A stretch of 64,000 nt of DNA from Amorphophallus konjac. Its lineage: Eukaryota > Streptophyta > Magnoliopsida > Alismatales > Araceae. The notes below the pieces were generated by a model. That model was not told where the DNA came from and searched no databases. It worked only from the letters and a program-made list of their open reading frames with translations. A program made the translations under genes and the position numbers. Position 1 is the stretch's first letter. Every line of letters starts with the position of its first letter. Positions 44,146 through 56,346 of the stretch are shown here, in pieces. The stretch spans positions 295,790,642 through 295,854,641 of the forward strand of contig CM040123.1 of assembly GCA_022559845.1 (NCBI GenBank), written 5' to 3'.

Positions 44146-46926
44146 TGTCACGTCCCGAGCTTGTAGTACAGTGGAAGAATTTCTCGGGAACGTGAACAGT
44201 CGGCAGGGTAAGCCTCTTGCAATCAAGAAATCAGAGCGCAAGACAATCACACATAAACATAATTGCACCAGTAGTTGGTTCAAAACTCCAAACTTCATTT
44301 CATAATAATGATCAAAAGTACATAAGACCATGACTTGACACCTTACATTACTTGACTCAAGAAAATGAAAATTACAATAAGACTCGACTAGACTTAATGA
44401 CTATGGTTTCTCTCGATCCATTTATACTTCAATCACTCTCGGACCCGCTATTCGTATATTCCGAATTTGATTCACCTGTACTTCCTGGTAAATTGAGAAA
44501 GCAAGTATGACCACACTTGCCCAGTAGTATCTTTGCATCAACATGAAGGCAATATGTAAATAATTAACATTTTAGCACTAGAAAATGAGATACGATAAAT
44601 CATGCGTATAAAACCAAGGTACGAAAGATAAGAACTAGAGAGACATGATAAATCAAGATCATGTAGAGACAAGTTTGGCCTTTCATGAATAAGAAAGTAC
44701 GAGCATGTAACTAGAAAGTACTTTACACAATCTTGTAAAGGCTATGTACTAGAAAGTCATTTATCAAGAATGTAAATTTCATCATGAGCCTCGTGGTTTT
44801 CACCCGCATATAAAAATAGTACTCCCAGCGCAATGCGATGCCAATACTCATCGTACCCCATGGTTTATAGTACGTTTCCGGCCATCCGCCAAGGGGGCTA
44901 CTATCGAGCCCTTGGACACCGTCCGTGCCCGCCCTTGCATCTTCAAGTTATACATCAAGCTACTTCCACGAGATAACAATAATTTTGGCCAGTAATTTCA
45001 ATTTCAACAAAGTCATGTGATAAAGTATCCAAGGTATAGAATGCTTAAAACTTGAATATGGGATTTCAAGAAATGACTTAGAAAGGATATTATGCTACGG
45101 TATCATTCCGACAGCATAATGGTATATTAATTTAATTCCATAACGGTATTAACCTATTAATTACAAGTTCAGATTATGTAGATAATCCAAAGATCATCCA
45201 GAATATCAAGGAAACCAACCTCAAGGGTTAAACCTCGGTTTAGACAGAATAGGGACCTTGCGGTTGTTTACTTGGCCGTTTCATGAAGAAAGCGGTCTAG
45301 TTCTGGACCATTTAGAATGGACCGAATCTAGAGTAATCGGGCTGGACTCAGAGATGTATAAGCGGTCTTAGGTTCGACCGTTAGTGGGCCTTAGCGATTG
45401 TATTCTAGACCGTTTATGAAACAAAACTCCGAAATTTAATGGTAGTGCTTTCTAGACAAGTTGGGCTTTAAGGGTACAACCAGCTTGGCGTCCTAGTGAG
45501 AATCCAAGGCACGCAGAGACTTACAGAGGCCTTGAAACAAGATTACCTAATCCGATAGAAGGAATATCCAACGGAGAGGCTTTCAAGCCCAAGATGGTGT
45601 GCCTATAAGTGCAAAGAGTGTAACTAATGGCCACATACTGGAGTATATGCCATGTACTTATAGAAATGACTCTAAGATGAGAAGAGAACAGTGATAAATT
45701 AAGAGTGAATCTCGTTCATCTTAACATTTGAAATATGCATTTAATACAAGAGTATATGGTTTGGCATGAAATTAATCTATGTTTAAAAATAATTCCTAAG
45801 TGCATAAAGAACATGAAATCCACTAGAATGATCAGTAAGTATAACCAAGAGTATGAAAATAGCACTTAAAACAGGGTAAAGACTTAATTAACTAGGCATA
45901 TTGTAAGATAAGTAGGGCCGTTCAGCATTATGCTTCGGGTTAACATAAAATCAGAACTCGGGAGTGAAAACAGTCTAATTAATGGTTGTTTCATCATGTT
46001 AAGCGATCTATCGTAGGGCCGCTTATGAACGTATGCGGTCTAAGAATAGACCGTTTATTTCTGTCTACAGTAACAGTTAATAAAATCGAAATTAAACTAA
46101 TCTAAGGCCAAATAATGCATGATAAAACATGGAAACAATTAAATATGGTTTGTTAACACCATATTTAAGATGTGGAGATGCATGGTTTCAGTAAAATAAA
46201 CCAAAGTTCATTTTTATTGTTTAAGGGTTAGGTTTATGCATGCTATACAAGATCAAGATAAAACCATAATTACTCCGTGTCGAAAGCATGAAATTGACCG
46301 TAAAAGGAGGGCTTTTACTCCTAGAATCATGTTTAAGCCATTCATGAGATAACCTACCTCCGATCTTCTCCCAAAACTTGGAATTTCTGACTAGAAGTAA
46401 ACCCTAGTTCTGCATGTCCTGTGCTAAACCAGCAACTTCACATCCATGTATCTCCTGATTCCCTTGACCTAAGGACGTGAAATTTGGAGGGTAGGTAGAA
46501 GACATACAGGAGAACAAAAGTTCTTAAGTTACTAGTTCTAAATACATCATTGAGGGCTTCTATTCCCCTGATCTTCACTGGGCCATTGCACAGATTCATG
46601 GGTTATTGGTGTAGGATCAGCAACTTTGGAAGCCTCTAACTCCTTGTAGACTTGATCTCCTAGAACGAAATTCTTAGGGGGGTTAGAACTGAGTATTGTG
46701 AATAAAATATTTTAAATAACCTACCTGAAATAAAATCTCCTTACCTTAGTTCCACGCAAGCCAAATGTAAGGGTTGTGCGGTGTGGTTCTAGGGACTATT
46801 TATAGGTTTTAGCTAGGTTTCATGGATTTGAACGAACTTAGAGTCCTAATTAGGTCTCCATTACAATCTTGATACCCTCTAGAGTCTTCTAATTAACAGA
46901 TTGCATCAACCCCTAGAGATTTGGTG
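44146..46926 (-). repeat. family A LTR, copy A4, minus strand, inserted in RT
   Basis: It starts TGTCACGTCCCGAGC, the reverse complement of the family A LTR end, right after the RT codons. All family A blocks recur in reverse order (44515, 44795-44880, 45480-45600, 46340). It preserves the upstream part missing from A1, including a TATA box on the minus strand. Its far end is cut at 46927 by element C. Left flank CTGAG (44141-44145) would be its target-site duplication. Dyads of the GCGGTC/GACCG type lie at 45250-45420 and 45990-46065. Confidence 0.8.
46797..46804 (-). promoter_or_regulatory. TATA box of family A LTR
   Basis: On the minus strand this reads TATAAATA in CCTATAAATAGTCCC. It places the family A dyads downstream, inside the transcript. 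Confidence 0.5.
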
Positions 46927-47987
46927 TGATGACCTAGGGTCCGGATACCGGCTAAACCCGATAACACTTGGATCCTGCGAGGCCTCCCAAGAGCGGTAAA
47001 GCTCCGAAGGGATAAAAGGAGTGTGTGTGGTACATTGAAGTTCCAGATAAAGCAGTAATCAATAGTATTTCAATGATCAGGTTTGCTAAAGTAGCAGAAA
47101 TAAAATTACTTTTTCAATTAACAATTTAAATTAACATGGTCCAGTCCAAATTAAAGACAAGTATAGTCCAACAGAAAAGAGAACGTACACTAAAGTCGAG
47201 GGAAGCCCGACGCAGGCCACGCTGGCAACACTGGCAAATACGAACTGACGCACCACGCCATGAACCACCAGGAAGAGGAAGACCACACCTGAAAAGTAGG
47301 GGTGAGCCTCGTGTCAATGGCTCAGTAGGGGTCATGCAGATCCCCACTGGAAACAACGCAGTAACACGCTCAACAGCACTAAACAGTAAAGCAGGAAGAG
47401 CAAGAGTAACAGCAGTACTAACTAAGACAGTAAAGCTGTAAAAAGTAGGAGTAAGGACAACTAAAAGAAGGGTATAGCCGTACTAACCAGAAACACGACA
47501 GTCGCTCCAACCACGGCTCTCCAAGCCACTCCAAACAACAACATAAAGGCGAACCCCGATCTCACAAAGTCGGGCGTTACCGATCCATCGTTAGATCATA
47601 AAAACCTATCGTGAAAAGCCTACCAAAGACCTACACAGTCAAAAGCACGAACATACACGAGCTCACATCGTGTACGCTACACAAGACTGGACCTCGAGTG
47701 AAGCCACACACAGGCTACTCGGAAACCAATGACGGAAACACAAACCACAAGAGTTATGTGAGTTATGTGTCAAGTGATAGAAACACCTCCTCACTAGAAG
47801 AACAACCAGATGTGTCCACTGACGTCTTACACTACGCCTTAGGTATCTCATACACGCTGGGAACGGCGGTAACTGAGACACACACAAAGAGTCAAGTATA
47901 AGGAACAATAGTACCAATTACACGGAGCAACAGTACCACAGAACGAGTGACTAGTCAGGGTCATGTCTGTCGGTGCTCGTCCAAACG
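46927..47987 (-). repeat. element C 3' LTR, part 1
   Basis: TGATGACC at 46927 corresponds to TGACGACC at 58759. Homology to the right LTR runs to CTCGTCCAAACG at 47987, where element B begins. Confidence 0.85.
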
Positions 47988-50072
47988 TGATGCGGGATGA
48001 GACATGGACACGACAAGCTCGCGGTTTTCCCTTAACGAGGGAAGCGTCGGACGTGCACGGTTGAGAAACCGGCAGTGAGCTAGGGTGGTCGGCTCTCACT
48101 TGTGCCCCGATCAGGTCACGGGACGGTCTCGCTCACTCTCTCGCAGCAGCGGTGATATGAAATTATAGCGAGCTAGGTCCTAAAACATGCTCTCTAGCAG
48201 TGGCATAAACAAGCATATATGGAAATAAGCGAAATGCCAAGCAAGGAGTGAATACGATACCTCCACGTGCTCGGCGTGGGGACGACGGACCCGGCCGAAG
48301 TCGTACTCCCGGGACAGTTAATACATAAAGATTACAGCAATGAGTTACAGCCCACTCCACGCAGGGAGGTAAAGGGCGACACAATGGGGCCCGGGAGGAC
48401 CGATTTCGGGTTGACGGGGGGCTTCTCGAGTAGCTTCGGCCGCACACGTACTCGCGCCTGTGGGGCCCACTTACAGTCTGGAGGGGCCGTGTGGGACCCG
48501 GTGGCACCGCTGTGGTGGTGGATGCCTGGATGAGCGCTCCCTAGAGTGGAGGCACACTGGTTCACCGGCTGGAGGCCGGGCGGCTCCGAACGGCACCGGT
48601 CGGAATAACCGGCCACGGATCTACAACTTCTGGTTTTTAGCGCGCGTCCCGGCGAGAATGGACGCTGGGATCAGCCCCGATGTCGGATCGACACGAAACT
48701 GGCACCGTTGGAAAGATAACTTCAAATAATTCAATCTAGGCTTGAAGATCTGGCCTGGATCTGCACGGATCTGGGCTTTAATGAATTGTTGAGTTGCTGT
48801 TGTACAATGACCGGGCTCTCAGATCTGCAGAGAACTTGTCTGAGAACTGCCTTTGACTGATATGGGAACTTCCGAATATGAAGTGGTGGTCTTCAGGAAA
48901 GTTTTAGGAAATCAAACTAGGAAAACGGCAAAACTAGTTTGGACAAGTTTGGATGTGGCTACGAATTGATAGTATTTTTGCACTAACAGTGGGTCGGATC
49001 TGGAAATGGGCTGAAAGCACTGTAGCTGAGATAGAACACGAATTTTGAAAAATGGATAGATGGTGGATAAAAAATCAATAAAAATGGTGGATGTAGGGGA
49101 TGATGGACAGAACTCCCAGTAAAATTGGAAGCCCCAAAAAAAATCAAAAAGAAGGTCGGAGATGAGAAACTCAGAGCTGCTGTCACTGTAGATAGAGACA
49201 GGACAGATCTGGGAGTGATTGAAGACCGAAATTGCAAAAATATCAAACGAAGGCTTTTCGACCGGAAGTTTTTTGTGGATGATGGGATGGAAGATAGGAA
49301 CACACCATAAAAATTATAAACCACGAAGAGGCCGTGGCTGGTAGCATGATTTTCGTGAAGACACCTCTGTCCAGCAGGACAGAAAACCAAAGACGGATTC
49401 GCGGCAGCTCGAAGGCGGCACGAACGGCGGCGGCGGCGGCGGCGGCACAGATGAAGATCAGAGGTTGAGAGGGGGAGATAGAAGATTGATACACTCTAGA
49501 ACTGGAGGTTTGAGGATGGGAAACCAGGTGGAGAGGGCTGGGGGCGCAAGAGCCTTCTTTGCTTTCAACAAAATTTTGATTTTTTCACAAATATTCATAT
49601 GAAAATACAATCTTTTATATGATTCACATAAAATGCAATGTGAACCCTTGGATCTAGGGGTGGGGATTGAAGGGCTAGGATTAAGTGTGAAACACACACA
49701 AAAATTAATACAATAATAAGGGGAGAGGGGCGCCCCCTTGACCAAGGGGTATGGTAGGTGAAGGTAGGTGACCTACCTTGGACCAATTTAACCACTTGTC
49801 TACCCATGTGGCATTTGACATTCAACCCTTCTAGATGGCCACCTAGGATGGTTGACCAGCCCCACATGAGTGACATGGACCAATGGGAGAGGGCTGAGGG
49901 CCCCCTTTCTGGTCCTACTGACAAATTACAAAGAAACCCAAACAATCCGTGGGAATGACGCATTGGCTTATAAAGTCGTACAATTGCGCATATACTTTCC
50001 TGTGGATATACAAATAAACTAAAGGACATAAATGCAAAATAAAATGTACATGCTCGGCGTCGATTCCCATCA
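47988..50072 (-). repeat. element B 3' LTR (2085 bp)
   Basis: On the plus strand it starts TGATGC and ends CCCATCA, giving the terminal inverted repeat TGATG/CATCA. The minus-strand polypurine tract follows at 50073. It matches 52200-54075 except for the last ~200 bases. A (GGC)n run sits at 49424-49445, shorter in the other copy. Confidence 0.85.
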
Positions 50073-50082
50073 ACTCTCCCCG
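50073..50082 (-). other. element B polypurine tract
   Basis: The minus strand reads CGGGGAGAGT immediately before the 3' LTR start TGATGGGA. Confidence 0.65.
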
Positions 50083-50514
50083 GGTGGGAGGAACTCGACC
50101 CCGTCGAGTAGGGGTATGGGTGCTCGGGTACTCTGGCGGATCCGTTACCGCGCCAAGTAACGCGGGTATGCTCCACTCCAAGTGACCGTCACCTGCTCAT
50201 TCCATATATACTCGATATGCGCGAACTGCTATGGGCTAGAGGTGGACACTCCGGGTGGGGCACTCTCAAAGGGAAGGAAACAGCTCGAAGACTCACTAGG
50301 AATCACCGCTGAATCCCTGTAGGTGACTGATCCGGGTATAGATGTAGAAACGATCCCATACTCATCGAGTGAGTTCAATCACCTCTTACTCATAAGAAAA
50401 CGACAACGAGCTTACACAAGACACATGCAGACTCTCAAACTACACACAAACCATGCAAACAAACCACACAAGGAAAACACACGGACTCATCTATGACCCT
50501 AGACACACCTAATG

Positions 50515-51972
50515 TTAGTCCGACCCGTACATGGATGACGGCGGACCAGGACACCCGAACGTGTGCCATGCATGCATTTGACGTAACCAGAGGTTGACGT
50601 CATGGGGAACTCCTAGACACCCTACGATGCACCAATCATGGACATTGGGCTTGGATGTGGGAAGTTCGGGAGGTGCGGGTGGTTTGGATGGATCGGAGAA
50701 ACCAAAGTTTTCATTACCCCCATATGAAAATTCGGACCTATGGCTATGTGGAGGTTGCTTGGCCCGAGTGGAAAAGGTGTGATAGTGAACTCCGCGGAGG
50801 AAGTGGAGTGAAGATGGGGGCTCGGGAGATTCACTAGTGAGGGAGTCAAAAGGGCCGAAGAAGGTATGACCCCGTGAGGTGGGTTCCAACATGACATGGT
50901 CCCAAGTTTGGAATTCATAATCACCGCCATACATTATGATCGGTGGGACGATGGACATGTGTAGAAAATAGGACTCCTCCCTTGGGCAAAAGGGAATGAA
51001 GTCGGACTCGGCCGGCATCGGGAGGAGTAGAAGAATCTCCGTGGTGACACACCCCACGGTGCACACGGAGGTAATGGACCCTAAGGCCGGATGGGTGAAG
51101 CTAAGACTAGCGGGTTGGTCAAAGCCTCGGGCCAGTAGGTGCGTCAACTTCCATTGTGAATCTAATCCCATGACAAGATCATCCAACGTGTCAACATGGT
51201 GACTAGATCGAAAAGTTGTGTGGTAGGAGTTGAAGGGTACCAATGGTAGTGTGGGGTTCATAGATAGAAAGGGAGGTGGGACCAAGCCATCCTTGAGCCA
51301 ACTAAAAAGCGGCTCGGCGATGTATAGCGTTCCCGTAAGAAACACGGGTGGCTCGGGGTGAGACGGCTCCAAGCATAATGGTTCCGAATGTGGAGTGGAC
51401 CGCTGGGGTTGGGTGGCTAGACATGTGAGGGTGATCTTGCCGGGTAGGTAAGGTGGGTATAAGGTGCAAGTCCTCTTGCCCCAGTCAAGATATGCTCTTC
51501 GTTCTCCTAACCACGTTTGTCCTAAAATGATGCATGAACCAGCAAGTGTGTCGATCCTACACCATGTGCCATCGGTGTAGAGAACAGAGCCAATCCTCTT
51601 ATAGAACTCAACACAAGCAAAATCACCATCACGGACAATCTCGCCTGTCTTGGAGAGAGACTCCACGATGTCAAGAGAAACCCAATTATCCGACTCCCTA
51701 TTGGTGAAATGGAGTTCCGTTGTGGACCCGTTGGGTAGAGCGACTTTCATAGTGAGAGGGGTAAAACCAAGGGCTCGGTCCATGCGGACATTGACTTTGG
51801 CCACAAAGGTTGACCACTCGGATGTATGGTCTTGGGGAACGGCCATGGGTAGTGGATATGGACATGCATACACACGGTGATAAGACACTAGACCGACTAT
51901 GCAAGTTTTGAATGCATGCACACTAAGGACAAGACACCAAGACTCGGTACGGGGCGGGGTTAATCGATCCAA
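50515..51972 (-). CDS. uncharacterised 485-aa protein with retropepsin-like segment, sole ORF of element B
   Basis: The ORF is open for 485 codons in a region where other retroelement genes are full of stops. It starts about 210 bases after the primer site; a second Met (residue 43, MAVPQDHTSEW) is an alternative start. Residues ~75-170 resemble a retroviral-type aspartic protease: a strand-rich stretch, then NWVSLDIVESL where proteases have the residues after D-S/T-G, then CIILGQTWLGERRAYLDWGK like the ILG-DWL-H-A-ID signature. The catalytic D-S/T-G itself is absent (TNR at that place), so it should not cleave proteins. Residues 180-485 are Pro/Ser/His-rich with no domain I know. There is no zinc knuckle, RT or transmembrane signature. 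Binding of element RNA or protein, or a capsid-like role, is speculative. The ORF lies centrally between the LTRs. Confidence 0.7.
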   Translation of the reverse strand: MDRLTPPRTESWCLVLSVHAFKTCIVGLVSYHRVYACPYPLPMAVPQDHTSEWSTFVAKVNVRMDRALGFTPLTMKVALPNGSTTELHFTNRESDNWVSLDIVESLSKTGEIVRDGDFACVEFYKRIGSVLYTDGTWCRIDTLAGSCIILGQTWLGERRAYLDWGKRTCTLYPPYLPGKITLTCLATQPQRSTPHSEPLCLEPSHPEPPVFLTGTLYIAEPLFSWLKDGLVPPPFLSMNPTLPLVPFNSYHTTFRSSHHVDTLDDLVMGLDSQWKLTHLLARGFDQPASLSFTHPALGSITSVCTVGCVTTEILLLLPMPAESDFIPFCPREESYFLHMSIVPPIIMYGGDYEFQTWDHVMLEPTSRGHTFFGPFDSLTSESPEPPSSLHFLRGVHYHTFSTRAKQPPHSHRSEFSYGGNENFGFSDPSKPPAPPELPTSKPNVHDWCIVGCLGVPHDVNLWLRQMHAWHTFGCPGPPSSMYGSD

Positions 51973-52178
51973 AGATCACTCGCGCAAGTGTGCGGCATTC
52001 CCGATAGGCGTAGCCTAACGTTCGGACGACACCTTTTTATATACCGACTAATGGTATGCAAATGCGACCCAAAAGACACTTTTTTTTTTGTTTTAAAACA
52101 ATGATGACCCTAAGCACGACTTAGACAATGACTAATGGCTAGACGTAAATGACACTTTTTTTTTGACACTCTAGACTC

Positions 52179-52196
52179 AACCTCGCTCTGATACCA
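52179..52196 (-). other. element B primer-binding site
   Basis: On the minus strand TGGTATCAGAGCGAGGTT matches the plant initiator tRNA-Met complement at 17 of 18 bases, three bases from the LTR. It is the best-preserved primer site in the window. Confidence 0.9.
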
Positions 52197-52199
52197 AAT

Positions 52200-54075
52200 T
52201 GATGCAGGACGAGACACGGACACGACAAGCTCGCGGTTGTCCCTTAACAAGGGAAGCGTCGGACGTGCACGGTTGAGAAACCGGCAGTGAGCTAGGGTGG
52301 TCGGCTCTCACTTGTGCCCGGATCGGGTCACGGGACGGTATCGCTCACTCTCTCGCAGCAGTGGTGATATGAAATTATAGTGAGGTAGGTCCTAAAACAT
52401 GCTCTCTAGCAGTGGCATAAACAAGCATATATGGAAATTAGCGAAATGCCAAGCAAGGAGCGAATACGATACCTCCACGCGCTCGGCATGGGGACAACGG
52501 ACCCGGCCGAAGTCGTACTCCCGGGACAGTTAATACATAAAGATTACAGCAATGAGTTACAGCCCACTCCACGCAGGGAGGTAAAGGGCGACACAATGGG
52601 GTCCGGGAGGACCGATTTCGGGTTGACGGGCGGCTTCTCGCCTAGCTTCGGCCGCACACGGAATCACACCTGTGGGGCCCACTTGCTGTCCGAAGGGGCC
52701 GTGTGGGACCCGGTGGCACCGCTGTGGTGGTGGATGCCTGGATGAGCGCTCCCTGGAGTGGAGGCCCGCTGGTTCGCCGGCCGGAGGCCGGGCGGCTCCG
52801 AACGGCACCGGTCGGAATAACCGGCCACGGATCTGTAACTTCTGGTTTTCAGCGCGCGTCTCGGCGAGAACGGACGCTGCGATCAACCCCGATGTCGGAT
52901 CGACACGAAACTGGCGCCGTTGGAAAGCTAACTTCAAATACTTCAATCTAGGCTGGAAGATCTGGCTTAGATCTACACGGATCTGGGCTTTAATGAATTG
53001 TTGAGTTGCTGTTGTACAATGACCGGGCTCTCAGATCTGTAGAGAACTGGTCTGAGAACTGCCTTTGACTGATATGTGAACGTCCGAATATGAAGTGGTG
53101 GTCTTCAGTAAAGTTGTAGGAAATCAAACTAGGAAAACGACAAAACTAGTTTGGACAAGTTTGGATGTGGCTACAAATTGATAGTATTTCTGTACTAACA
53201 GTGGGTCGGATCTAGAAATGCGCTAAAAGCAATGTAGCTGAGATAGAACATGAATTTTGAAAAATGGATAGATGACGGATAAAAAATCAAGAAAAAGGGT
53301 GAATGTATGGCATGATAGACATAACTCCCAGTAAAATTAGGAGCCCCAACAAAAATAAAAAAGAAGATTGGAGATGGGAAACTCAGAGCTGCTGTCACTG
53401 TAGATAGAGATAGGACAGATCTGGGAGTGATTGAAGACCGAAATTGTAAAAATATCAAATGAAGGCTTTTCGACCTGAATTTGTTTTTGGGTGATGGGAT
53501 AGAAGATAGGAACACACCATAAAAATTACAAACCACGAAGAGGCTGTGGCTGGTAGTAGGATTTTCGTGAAGACACCTCTTTCCAGCAGGACAGAAAACC
53601 GAAGACGGATTCGCGGCGGCTCGAAGGCGGCACGAACGGCGGCGACGGCGGCACAGATGAAGATCAGAGGTTGAGAGGGGGAGATAGAAGATTGATAGAC
53701 TCTAGAACTGGAGGTTTGAGGAGGGGAAACCAGGTGGAGAGGGCTGGGGGCGCAAGAGCCTTCTTTGCTTTCAACAAAATTTTGATTTTTTCACTAATAT
53801 TCATATGAAAATACAATCTTTTATATGATTCACATAAAATGCAATGTGAACCCTTGGATCTAGGGGTGGGGATTGAAGGGCTGGGATTAAGTGTGAAACA
53901 CACACAAAAATTAATACAATAATAAGGGGAGAGGGGCGCTCCCTTGACCAAGGGGTATGGTAGGTGAAGGTAGGTGACCTACCTTGGACCAATTTAACCA
54001 CTTGTCTACCCATGTGGTATTTGACATTCAACCCTTCTAGATGGCCACCTAGGATGGTTGACCAGTCCCACATGA
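52200..54075 (-). repeat. element B 5' LTR, outer end deleted
   Basis: It starts TGATGCAGGA beside the primer site and matches the left LTR up to CCCACATGA at 54075, where element C sequence takes over. By eye about a dozen differences occur in the first 190 bases against the other LTR. Confidence 0.85.
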
Positions 54076-56333
54076 CTGCCATCGGACTCAGGACAGACAA
54101 CTAGACCTGCTGACACAACGATCCTTGAGTCACAAGACTCAGGGTCATGATAGTCGAACAAAAGCGATAATACGTCGCCAATCAGCGTAATGCCTAAGCC
54201 ACATCATGATAAAACACTGATAAAGGAAACGGCACAAGACAGTCGGATCCAGACATCCGCGTAACACGAAACACGGAGACATGAGGGATCGCTAAGACCC
54301 TCAAAGCACGTGGACTCGTAAACTGAGGTAAGACAACACCTCAAGGCATCCAAAACCATGTCTCGATCCATACAGGACCAATGAGACATTCAGGAGGTCA
54401 CACATCAACCACTGGATCGCAATCGGGTTGGCCAGACCCAATAATCACTCTGAAGCAGTACGGAACACTACTCAAAATAATGGCACTCCTGGCTACCCCA
54501 CAACATGGTCACTGCCCTCATAGGATATCCAAGACATCCACAGGACTACGGGCAAACCACAAGGTCAAGCCAAGACAAGTGGAGGCCAAAACAATGGAAA
54601 ATGGAACTCTGGGGAATAAACGGCTGCATGCCTGACTGCTAGGTAAACCAAGCGGTCAGTCGAAGAGCTGCTACTCACACACAGAGGATTCAGACACTGG
54701 TCGGTCATAGAAAGGCCGCACTAAGATGACAATGATCTATACGTAGGCCGTCTCACTGAGTCAAGCAGTCAAGGATATGGCCGCCTCACTCGGAAGACCC
54801 AACGAATAAAATTATAAAACACTGGGGCATGTGGTCTATCACAGGGCCGCAAGGGGAACCCTAGCGGTCACACCCTAGGCCCCTAGACCCAGTCAAACCC
54901 CCTACAGTGAAACTGACTTAACCGGTCAAACAGACCCTAGCGGTCATCCAAAGGGCTGCTAAGAACACTAAACGGTCAGAGCTAGAACTGCTAGCCCAAC
55001 CGGCTTAAAAATCATCGAACCGACATAAATAAAGCCTAGCGGTCATACACTAAATCACCAAGGTCAGCCTTGTGGTCTATCGAATGCCCGCTTAGCTCAA
55101 CCGACTTAAAATACAATTCCTAGTGGTCTAACAATGAACTTCTACACCGAGCTTAGCGGTCCTCCATTGGGCCGCTAGCCCACCCAAATGGTCTATCGCT
55201 TGATCGCGAAGACCCAAACCGACATTGAACCGACATATGACCAGGCACAGCCTAGCGGTCACCTAAGAACCGCTAGAGGAACCCAAACGGTCTCAACTGG
55301 ACTGCTAACGAAAGCCTAGCGGTCTCTGGAACGACCGCTAAGGCGTCACGGTGGGTAAAACAGAGGAATGGCCGAACCCGACCTTTCCACGCCTAAATCG
55401 CGTCTAAACGATGGGGTAACAACCCTAGATGCGATATAAGCTTTCCATAGACCAGAAGGGATCCAAATGACACTAAAATCACAAGGAACGGGCGATTCTA
55501 CTGAATCGACCCTAATTGAGTCACATGGGTTCCCGGGCTCACACCGGTTCCAAATGACAACCAATCACGACGAAACTAGCGGGAATGGAATGCAAACATG
55601 CCTTGGATTCAATTAAAACTAGTTAGGCTATAAATCGTCACCGAGAAAGGCGAACACGTCTCACACCCCCCAAAGCATGCTTCACCCAAAACAAGGCTAA
55701 ACCCGCTCGTTCTCACACGGTTCGGCTCCAAATCGTGAGGAAATGCAGAAGAAGAGTTGGGCGTCCATCTCCCTACCTCCACCGAAGTTCTCGCACGTCG
55801 AAACGACTAAACCACGCCGAAATCCATCTCACGAACCCAAACACGTCGGCTTTGAATCCACCGAGGGATCACGCCAACGCCACGCTCCATTCATCGCTCC
55901 ATCACGCGCTAGGTCAGCTCCACGATGTTCCTGCCTCGCCCACCTCGCCACGGTCGCGCGCTCCGCGGAGAGAGGAGAAGAGAGGAGAGAGAATGGAGGG
56001 AGAGAAAGTGACGGACGGTGAGGAGAGAGGAAGGAGAGAAAAGAAGAAATAGGAAATAGAAAATTAGGAATTTTGTAATTTCCATAAAATTTGATTTTTG
56101 GTTTGAAATTGCACTAATTCAGAAAAATACGAAAAAATAGTCTAAACGATCCTCGGAAGGAGCACAACGCAACTGTAGCGTTCGCGAGTCGATGAATTCA
56201 ACAGTAAACTCACCACAGGGTTCTGTAACTAGTACGAGAGAAAAACCCGCGTGGATCGTAAAACATAACTTAGGACCCACAAAAGTGATCCGAAAGCTCT
56301 CCGATAAGGATCCGAAAGACCCAAGATTTTATA
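54076..56333 (-). repeat. element C 3' LTR, part 2
   Basis: Homology to the right LTR resumes at CTGCCA (54076, matching about 60116). About 310 bases present in the right LTR (59807-60115) are missing here. Between 54830 and 55345 it holds an array of AGCGGTC/GACCGCT dyads, the clearest being TAGCGGTC at 55317 with GACCGCTA at 55333. The end is placed at the polypurine tract. Confidence 0.8.
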
Positions 56334-56346
56334 GTCCTCCCCCCTT
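56334..56346 (-). other. element C polypurine tract
   Basis: The minus strand reads AAGGGGGGAGGAC, directly upstream of the 3' LTR start (TATAAAATC, perhaps from TGTAAAATC). Confidence 0.7.

Larger units (their letters stand above)
47988..54075 (-). mobile_element. element B: non-autonomous LTR retrotransposon with one ORF, minus strand
   Basis: It is bounded by a left (3') LTR and a right (5') LTR, with a primer site next to the right LTR, a polypurine tract next to the left LTR, and one long minus-strand ORF between. Total about 6.1 kb. It is inserted in element C's LTR. Its right LTR has lost its outer ~200 bases together with ~310 bases of C, so no target-site duplication can be tested. 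No gag, RT or integrase is present. Confidence 0.85.

Noticed and set aside
49424..49445. (GGC)n run, possible CpG-island promoter of a host gene
   Set aside because: It is inside element B's LTR and is repeated, shorter, in the other LTR; no gene follows.
54381..54635. ORF repeated at 60485-60667
   Set aside because: Both lie in the LTRs of element C; the second has a deletion and the frame is not otherwise kept.
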